DNA of 64,000 nucleotides. Origin: DTKD01 sp050948905 (GTDB taxonomy: Bacteria > Armatimonadota > UBA5829). The notes beneath the pieces were generated by a model, which did not search any database, was not told the origin of the DNA, and was given only the letters and a program-made list of their open reading frames with translations. The stretch lies in assembly GCA_050948905.1 (NCBI GenBank), contig JBMNES010000001.1, positions 2,294,001-2,358,000 of the forward strand. Reading direction: 5' to 3'. The position numbers and the translations under genes are program-made. The number at the start of each line of letters is the position of its first letter. Position 1 is the stretch's first letter. Shown here in pieces: positions 59,805 through 64,000 of this stretch.

Positions 59805-60962
59805 ATGTCCGAGTTGCTGACCTATTTTGCCCCTGCCGAGCGTTCAACTGACGACGAAATTCGCGTTCAGCATGAGAGTTTCAAAAAAGACGAATGCGCA
59901 TTCGGAATCCTCGAAGCTATGCCGGATCCGGCGATGGTCCTCAACGCAAACCGGCAGGTTGTGGCGACGAACACCTTGTTGCTTAAAATTCTTGGAATTG
60001 ATAAAGACAGTCAGATTTTGGGATTGCGCCCCGGAGAGCTACTGGGTTGCATCCACTCACGCACTATGGCTGCCGGCTGTGGTACTTCTGAATCATGCCG
60101 GCTGTGCGGTGCAGTGCGGGCTATTCTGGGCTGTCAGGAGGATCGAACCAGCCATTCGGAAGAGTGTCGTGTGTCGAGGTATGCCGACGAAGACGGCGGC
60201 GCGCTTGATCTGTTAGTGCATGCAAAGTGGCTTTCGCTGTCTGAAGGGGATCATATTCTGGTCGATTTGCGAGACATCAGCGCCGAAAAAAGAAGACAGG
60301 TACTCGAAAAGGTGTTCTTTCACGACGTCGTCAACACAGCTTCCGGAATACGCGCCATTGCGGAGTTGATGAGCGAGCACCCCAAGGCAATTGAAGGTGA
60401 ACGCGACAGGTACGAAAAAGACCTCTGCAGGCTGGCGGATCAGATGATTGACGAGATCGTCGCCCAGCGAGCGCTGCTGGCTGCGGAAAAAGCCGAGCTG
60501 CAGCCTGTGCACAACCGCGTCCAGATATCCGAGATTGTCGAGGATGTTGTGGGCTGGTACAGACACAGTCGAGAGGCGAAAGGCAAGAAAATCGTAGTAG
60601 ATGAGGTTGTCCAGGGTGTCATTGTAACGGATAGAATGCTGCTGAGGCGCAGTTTGGGGAATCTGATTAAAAACGCACTGGAGGCGACAGCTTCTGGCGG
60701 AGAAGTTGGAGTCGGTGTTTCATCACGCGATGAAGGAGTTGCCTTTACTGTAACCAACAGCGCTGTTATGTCCGATGATGTTCAGCGGCAGATATTCCAA
60801 AGATCGTTCAGCACCAAGGGCGGGCACGGTCGCGGATTCGGGACCTATAGCATTAAGTTGTTTGTAGAGAACTACCTCGGCGGTAAGGTTTCGTTTACAA
60901 GCAGCGCGCCAAAAGGCACCTCATTCACGATTACGGTTCCAAATGACCTAACCACGGGATGA
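59805..60962 (+). CDS. PAS-domain sensor histidine kinase with a cysteine cluster
   Basis: A soluble 385-residue sensor kinase. Residues about 30-160 form a PAS domain (GILEAMPDPAMVLNANRQVV) containing Cys82, Cys92, Cys98, Cys101, Cys110 and Cys121, with GCGTSESCRLCGA at the centre. The phosphoacceptor segment is VFFHDVVNTASGIRA with His173, and the ATPase domain has N-box LGNLIKNALEAT near residue 285 and a G-box GGHGRGFGTYSIKL near 344. No membrane segment is present. No response regulator is adjacent, so it is an orphan kinase, 36 bases downstream of the phosphoesterase gene. Confidence 0.88.
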   Translation: MSELLTYFAPAERSTDDEIRVQHESFKKDECAFGILEAMPDPAMVLNANRQVVATNTLLLKILGIDKDSQILGLRPGELLGCIHSRTMAAGCGTSESCRLCGAVRAILGCQEDRTSHSEECRVSRYADEDGGALDLLVHAKWLSLSEGDHILVDLRDISAEKRRQVLEKVFFHDVVNTASGIRAIAELMSEHPKAIEGERDRYEKDLCRLADQMIDEIVAQRALLAAEKAELQPVHNRVQISEIVEDVVGWYRHSREAKGKKIVVDEVVQGVIVTDRMLLRRSLGNLIKNALEATASGGEVGVGVSSRDEGVAFTVTNSAVMSDDVQRQIFQRSFSTKGGHGRGFGTYSIKLFVENYLGGKVSFTSSAPKGTSFTITVPNDLTTG

Positions 60963-61098
60963 GTAAGTTCCGATAATTCATTCGGATGACCGTTCGCAAA
61001 GCAGGCTGCGATATATCGAATATATTTGTTTTTGCGACGGGAATCATGGATGGGCCAGACAGCGTATATTCATACGTTGGCCTTGGTCGGCTCTTCAG

Positions 61099-61128
61099 TT
61101 GACATGCCCGTGCTAGGTCAAGTAAAAT
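61099..61128 (+). promoter_or_regulatory. Promoter of the sigma-factor gene
   Basis: A perfect TTGACA at 61099-61104, 18 bases, then TAAAAT at 61123-61128. It sits in the 211-base gap before the gene. Confidence 0.6.
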
Positions 61129-61173
61129 GGCGGTCGTACCGCTGGCAATAGCAATTGGGTAGGAAGTGGGCTG

Positions 61174-61944
61174 ATGAGAGTGCCGAACCTTCAGGCGGCG
61201 TGGCACAGTTTCAAAGTTGGTGGTGATCCGAAATCGCGGGATGCGTTGATCTCGCATTATGCGTATTTAGTAAAGATCACAGCCGGAAGAGTTGTTACTA
61301 ACCTGCCGCCGAATGTTGAACGAGACGACTTGATCAGCGCCGGGATTATCGGCCTGATTAAGGCGATTGACCAGTTCGACACTAAGCGTGAAGTGAAGTT
61401 TGAGACCTATGCGATCGCTCTGATACGCGGAGCCATTTTGGAGATGCTGCGCGAGGAAGACTGGGTTCCCCGGTCGGTCAGGGAGAGGGTAAAGGCGCTC
61501 GAACGAACGTATTTAGATCTCGAAGGCCGACTTGGCCGGCCGGCAACCGATGAAGAGGTTGCTGAGGCTATGGGAATCGAGATCGAAGCGTTTCATGCTT
61601 TGCTTGCCGATACCGGTAGAGCATCGCTGCTGAGTCTGGACGACGCGGTTATGTCGACGGACAGCAACGAGAAAATACACCTGGCTGACGTTGTTGCCGA
61701 CGATTCGGCGGATACGTCCGGTGAGGTGGAATCCGGTGCGGTGAAGCAATCTCTGGCGGAGGGTATTGACAGGCTTCCCGAAAGGGAGAGACTTGTTATA
61801 GCTCTCTATTATTATGAAGGTCTTACTTTCAAGGAGATTGGTAGAATACTCGAGGTTTCTGAATCAAGGGTATATCAGCTTCATACTCAAGCGGTACTTC
61901 GCCTGCGCGGCTACTTACAGCGCGATTTGGCCTTGTTCCACTAA
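61174..61944 (+). CDS. FliA/WhiG-type RNA polymerase sigma factor
   Basis: Alternative sigma factor of the group 3 sigma-70 family. The 256-residue protein has region 2 (DLISAGIIGLIKAIDQFD, then EVKFETYAIALIRGAILEML), a WVPRSVRERVK region 3.0 start, an AMGIEIEAF region 3 helix, and region 4 with ERERLVIALYYYEGLTFKEI and the helix SESRVYQLHTQAVLRLR. FliA, WhiG and SigB-like members look alike at this level. No flagellar genes lie in the window, so the regulon is unknown. No anti-sigma gene is adjacent. ATG 61174 has AGGAAGTGGG upstream. Confidence 0.9.
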   Translation: MRVPNLQAAWHSFKVGGDPKSRDALISHYAYLVKITAGRVVTNLPPNVERDDLISAGIIGLIKAIDQFDTKREVKFETYAIALIRGAILEMLREEDWVPRSVRERVKALERTYLDLEGRLGRPATDEEVAEAMGIEIEAFHALLADTGRASLLSLDDAVMSTDSNEKIHLADVVADDSADTSGEVESGAVKQSLAEGIDRLPERERLVIALYYYEGLTFKEIGRILEVSESRVYQLHTQAVLRLRGYLQRDLALFH

Positions 61945-62003
61945 GCTGTCGCTGCAAGCCCGGTGTACCTCGTCATATTAACACACCAAAGGAGCACAAC
62001 CCC

Positions 62004-63029
62004 ATGCGCACAATCAGATTTGGCCTGATCGCTATTATCGCCGTTGCGGTGCTGATTTCGGCACTCGCAGGCTGTGGGCGAAAAGGACTAATCAACGTCA
62101 ACGGCCAGAAACTCACCAAAGACGAGTTTTATCTGAAGCTCGAACGAGTGCCCGTGCAGACAATAAAAGGCGGCAAACAAGTCGCTATCCCAGCCGGACA
62201 GTATGTTATTGAGCAGATGATTATAGAGCAGCTTCTTACCCAGCTCGCCAAAAAAGAGGGTGTAGAGGCAACAGATGAGCAGATTGCTGCCAAGCTCAAA
62301 TACATTAAGACCTCCACTGGGGGTAACTTTCTGGCTCAGCTAAAGCAGCAGGGGATGAGCGAGCAGGATTGGAAACGCCAGATGGCGCTGCAGCAGACGG
62401 TGGTTAACCTTATAGGAAAAGGTTCAAAGGTCACCGACGCGGACGTCAAAAGAGAGTATGACCTTGAACTCAACAAGCCTAACTCGCAGTTCAAAAAACC
62501 GGAAGCTGTCTTTATCAGCGTGATAATGACCGAAACCCAGGCGAAGGCCGATAAAGCATACAAACTGCTCCAGGACGGCCAGGACTTCGGCTCTGTGGCT
62601 CTGCAGCTTTCCGAGGATAAGGTGACTGCCCCTGGTCAGGGACGAGTCGGATGGGTTTCGAAGAATATGGACGTTGTGCCGCAGGCCATTCGAGACGCAG
62701 CGTTTGCAACTGGAGCCGGCAAGTATACCAAGCCGTTTAAGGTAACGGACAAAGCATCGACCGCGTGGATCATTCTCAGAGCCGACAGCAAGCGACCCGC
62801 CAGCACGGATCGCTACGAAGATGTCAAGGAAATGATCAAGGAGCAGATGTCCATGAAAGCGGCGGACCGCAAGCCGTTTGAGGAGATGCTAAAGAAATTT
62901 ATGGCAGACTCAAAAATCACTGTGAACGCTGAGCGTTACAAGAGTGTGCCCGAAATGATGAAAAAGAACGCTGGCGTGGCGGCTGATTTGGCGGGCGGAA
63001 ACAAAGCCAACGCAGGCGCCGAAAAATAA
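62004..63029 (+). CDS. SurA/PrsA-like parvulin-domain lipoprotein
   Basis: Probable extracytoplasmic chaperone or peptidyl-prolyl isomerase. The 341-residue protein has a lipobox SALAGC (Cys24), an N-terminal SurA-like helical domain (FYLKLERVP, VIEQMIIEQLLTQLAKKEGV), and a rotamase-like domain at about 165-270 with VFISVIMTETQAKADKAYKLL and PGQGRVGWVSKNMDVVPQAI. The usual FSVCPSG-type end of parvulin is replaced by AWIILRADSKRP. The C-terminal ~60 residues are helical and end in a Gly/Ala/Lys-rich tail. A hairpin terminator follows. Confidence 0.87.
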   Translation: MRTIRFGLIAIIAVAVLISALAGCGRKGLINVNGQKLTKDEFYLKLERVPVQTIKGGKQVAIPAGQYVIEQMIIEQLLTQLAKKEGVEATDEQIAAKLKYIKTSTGGNFLAQLKQQGMSEQDWKRQMALQQTVVNLIGKGSKVTDADVKREYDLELNKPNSQFKKPEAVFISVIMTETQAKADKAYKLLQDGQDFGSVALQLSEDKVTAPGQGRVGWVSKNMDVVPQAIRDAAFATGAGKYTKPFKVTDKASTAWIILRADSKRPASTDRYEDVKEMIKEQMSMKAADRKPFEEMLKKFMADSKITVNAERYKSVPEMMKKNAGVAADLAGGNKANAGAEK

Positions 63030-63044
63030 TTGCTGATTTCCCGC

Positions 63045-63072
63045 GTGAGCCTTCGTGAATGCGGAGGCTCAC
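63045..63072 (+). terminator. Terminator after the parvulin-like gene
   Basis: GTGAGCCTTCG (63045-63055) pairs with CGGAGGCTCAC (63062-63072), eleven pairs with one G-U and a six-base loop, followed by a T-rich run AAACATTTATCATTTC. Confidence 0.65.
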
Positions 63073-63147
63073 AAACATTTATCATTTCTCGCAGTCCGAT
63101 TGTTGAGAGTTTTACAGGGCCGAGATTATGTTCATCGCCTGATCCGG

Positions 63148-63153
63148 TATAAT
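63148..63153 (+). promoter_or_regulatory. -10 element close to the DsbD-type start codon
   Basis: TATAAT at 63148-63153, with a poor -35 TTATGT at 63126-63131 (16-base spacer). The ATG at 63163 is only nine bases further and there is no Shine-Dalgarno sequence, so the message would have almost no leader. Confidence 0.5.
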
Positions 63154-63162
63154 ACACCCGCC

Positions 63163-64000
63163 ATGCACACACGAAATTACACCATTATCTCATTGCTCGC
63201 AATTCTGCTCTTTGCCAATGCAGCTTGTGCCCAGATCGTCGGATTTGGTCCTACCACAAAAAATGTCACACTAAAGGGATATTTATCGGTGGACAAACTG
63301 CGCGTTGGGGATAAGTTCCGGCTGGCGGTTCAGGCCACTGTGGCGGAGGGCGCACATATCGGGGGAAGTGACAAGGACGCTGCGTATCCGACCAGGCTCA
63401 AAATAACCCCTGTGAAGGGGATCACGTTTAAGGAGCCTGTATATCCAAAATCGGAGCGCAAGAGCTTCCCTATCGCTCCGGACGAGGTGGTGCCGGTTTA
63501 CGAGGGCACGTTCACGATTTTTGTCGATGGCAAGGTAGATGCGAAGACCAAACCCGGGCCTGTAACCATCTCCGCATCCCTTGACTCACAGGCTTGTAAG
63601 GGCGAGCAGTGCTTCCCTCCGGAGACAAGCAAACTGACCCTAAAGACTGAGATCGTCGCAAAAAACGCAAAGGTCAAGCCCGTCAATAAGGAGATATTCG
63701 GAGCTACGACGAGCCAGGGCGGCGGCGAGTTAGGGGATAAACTGGCCGATACTCCTCTCGCACTACGGCTGCTGATGCTGTATGGTCTCGGGCTGCTGCT
63801 GGCTTTCACTCCATGCGTATATCCGATGGTTCCTGTTACGGTCGGTTATTTCAGCACTCAGGGTGAATCCAGAACCGGCAAGGTTGTGTTATTGGCGGCG
63901 GTGTATGTTCTGGGTTTGGCGTTGACTTACTCCATTTTGGGGGCAGTGGCGGCCAGCGCAGGCGGTGTCTTCGGCGCTGCGATGCAGACTCCTCCAGTGT
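63163..64000 (+). CDS. DsbD-type cytochrome c biogenesis/thiol-disulfide interchange protein (3' end outside window)
   Basis: The frame is open from ATG 63163 to the right edge (279 complete codons). Residues 1-23 form a signal peptide (LLFANAACAQ). The mature N-terminal domain is a DsbD alpha-type immunoglobulin domain with two cysteines in SQACKGEQCFPPE near residue 145, matching the redox pair of DsbD-N. Transmembrane helices start near residue 205; FTPCVYPMVPVTVGYFS near 217 is the first Cys segment of the ScdA/DsbD-beta channel. It would bring reducing power from the cytoplasm to envelope proteins. The single-Cys redoxin lipoprotein could be a partner, which is a guess. Confidence 0.88.
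   Translation, partial: MHTRNYTIISLLAILLFANAACAQIVGFGPTTKNVTLKGYLSVDKLRVGDKFRLAVQATVAEGAHIGGSDKDAAYPTRLKITPVKGITFKEPVYPKSERKSFPIAPDEVVPVYEGTFTIFVDGKVDAKTKPGPVTISASLDSQACKGEQCFPPETSKLTLKTEIVAKNAKVKPVNKEIFGATTSQGGGELGDKLADTPLALRLLMLYGLGLLLAFTPCVYPMVPVTVGYFSTQGESRTGKVVLLAAVYVLGLALTYSILGAVAASAGGVFGAAMQTPPV

Overview
The window is about 64 kb of compact bacterial chromosome with few gaps, many ATGA or TGATG stop/start overlaps, Shine-Dalgarno sites of the AGGAGG type and frequent TTG/GTG starts. It carries an Mla/Mce lipid-transport operon ending in a beta-rich domain, several lipoproteins, undecaprenyl-phosphate sugar enzymes and secreted glycosidases, so the cell is probably diderm. The three-part PurS/PurQ/PurL enzyme, OpcA, a PSP1/RicT protein, a COG5322 acyl-ACP-reductase-like protein and a DUF6785-type membrane protein together suggest Armatimonadota or a neighbouring deep lineage. 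That placement is inference; there is no rRNA here to settle it.

Layout. 1-4039: oxidative pentose-phosphate operon gnd(partial)-zwf-opcA-pgl. 4068-10028: rpiB (own promoter), glyA, wecA-like, wecB, an AI-2E-family permease and uppP. 10021-12556: a DUF6785-type membrane protein (minus strand) and a C/T-rich repeat-filled gap. 12557-16083: psuG, a small acidic protein, a cyclophilin, a secreted LPP20/FlgT-like protein, a pair of tandem hairpins and queC. 16087-26967 (minus): a lipid kinase and the purine genes purN, purM, purF, purL, purQ, purS, then purB, purE, purD, interrupted at 23521-23893 by a repeat-bearing gap. 26993-32011 (minus): dnaB, rplI and an Mla/Mce set. 32129-33755: a tRNA-Gly/tRNA-Cys pair, then a self-contained DUF3800 plus unknown-protein cassette. 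33910-34788 (minus): a peroxiredoxin read through an in-frame TGA. 34932-37329: an ABC exporter pair. 37357-37606: two tandem copies of a probable small RNA. 37735-42908: PSP1 protein, FmdB zinc ribbon, metG, Lrp/AsnC regulator and aminotransferase. 42954-54223: an export-rich block of glycan-active enzymes and lipoproteins. 54508-64000: CAP protein, coaX, dus, the COG5322 pair, a phosphoesterase, a PAS histidine kinase, a FliA/WhiG-type sigma factor, a parvulin-like lipoprotein and the start of a DsbD-type protein.

Most notable points. (1) The peroxiredoxin at 33978-34676 has TGA exactly where the peroxidatic cysteine belongs, followed at the canonical distance by a six-pair hairpin with a GGUC apical loop: a selenoprotein with a bacterial SECIS. 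(2) Two near-identical ~63-nt minus-strand transcripts can be predicted at 37357-37420 and 37512-37573, each with a C/U-rich anti-Shine-Dalgarno stretch, an intrinsic terminator and a promoter of TGGAAC-N17-CGTATA form. (3) PurQ has glycine in place of its catalytic cysteine. (4) A DUF3800 cassette sits next to a tRNA gene. (5) An acyl-ACP-reductase-like protein keeps the catalytic cysteine region and has a conserved-looking partner of unknown role.

All calls come from reading the sequence and remembered family features; no database search was run.
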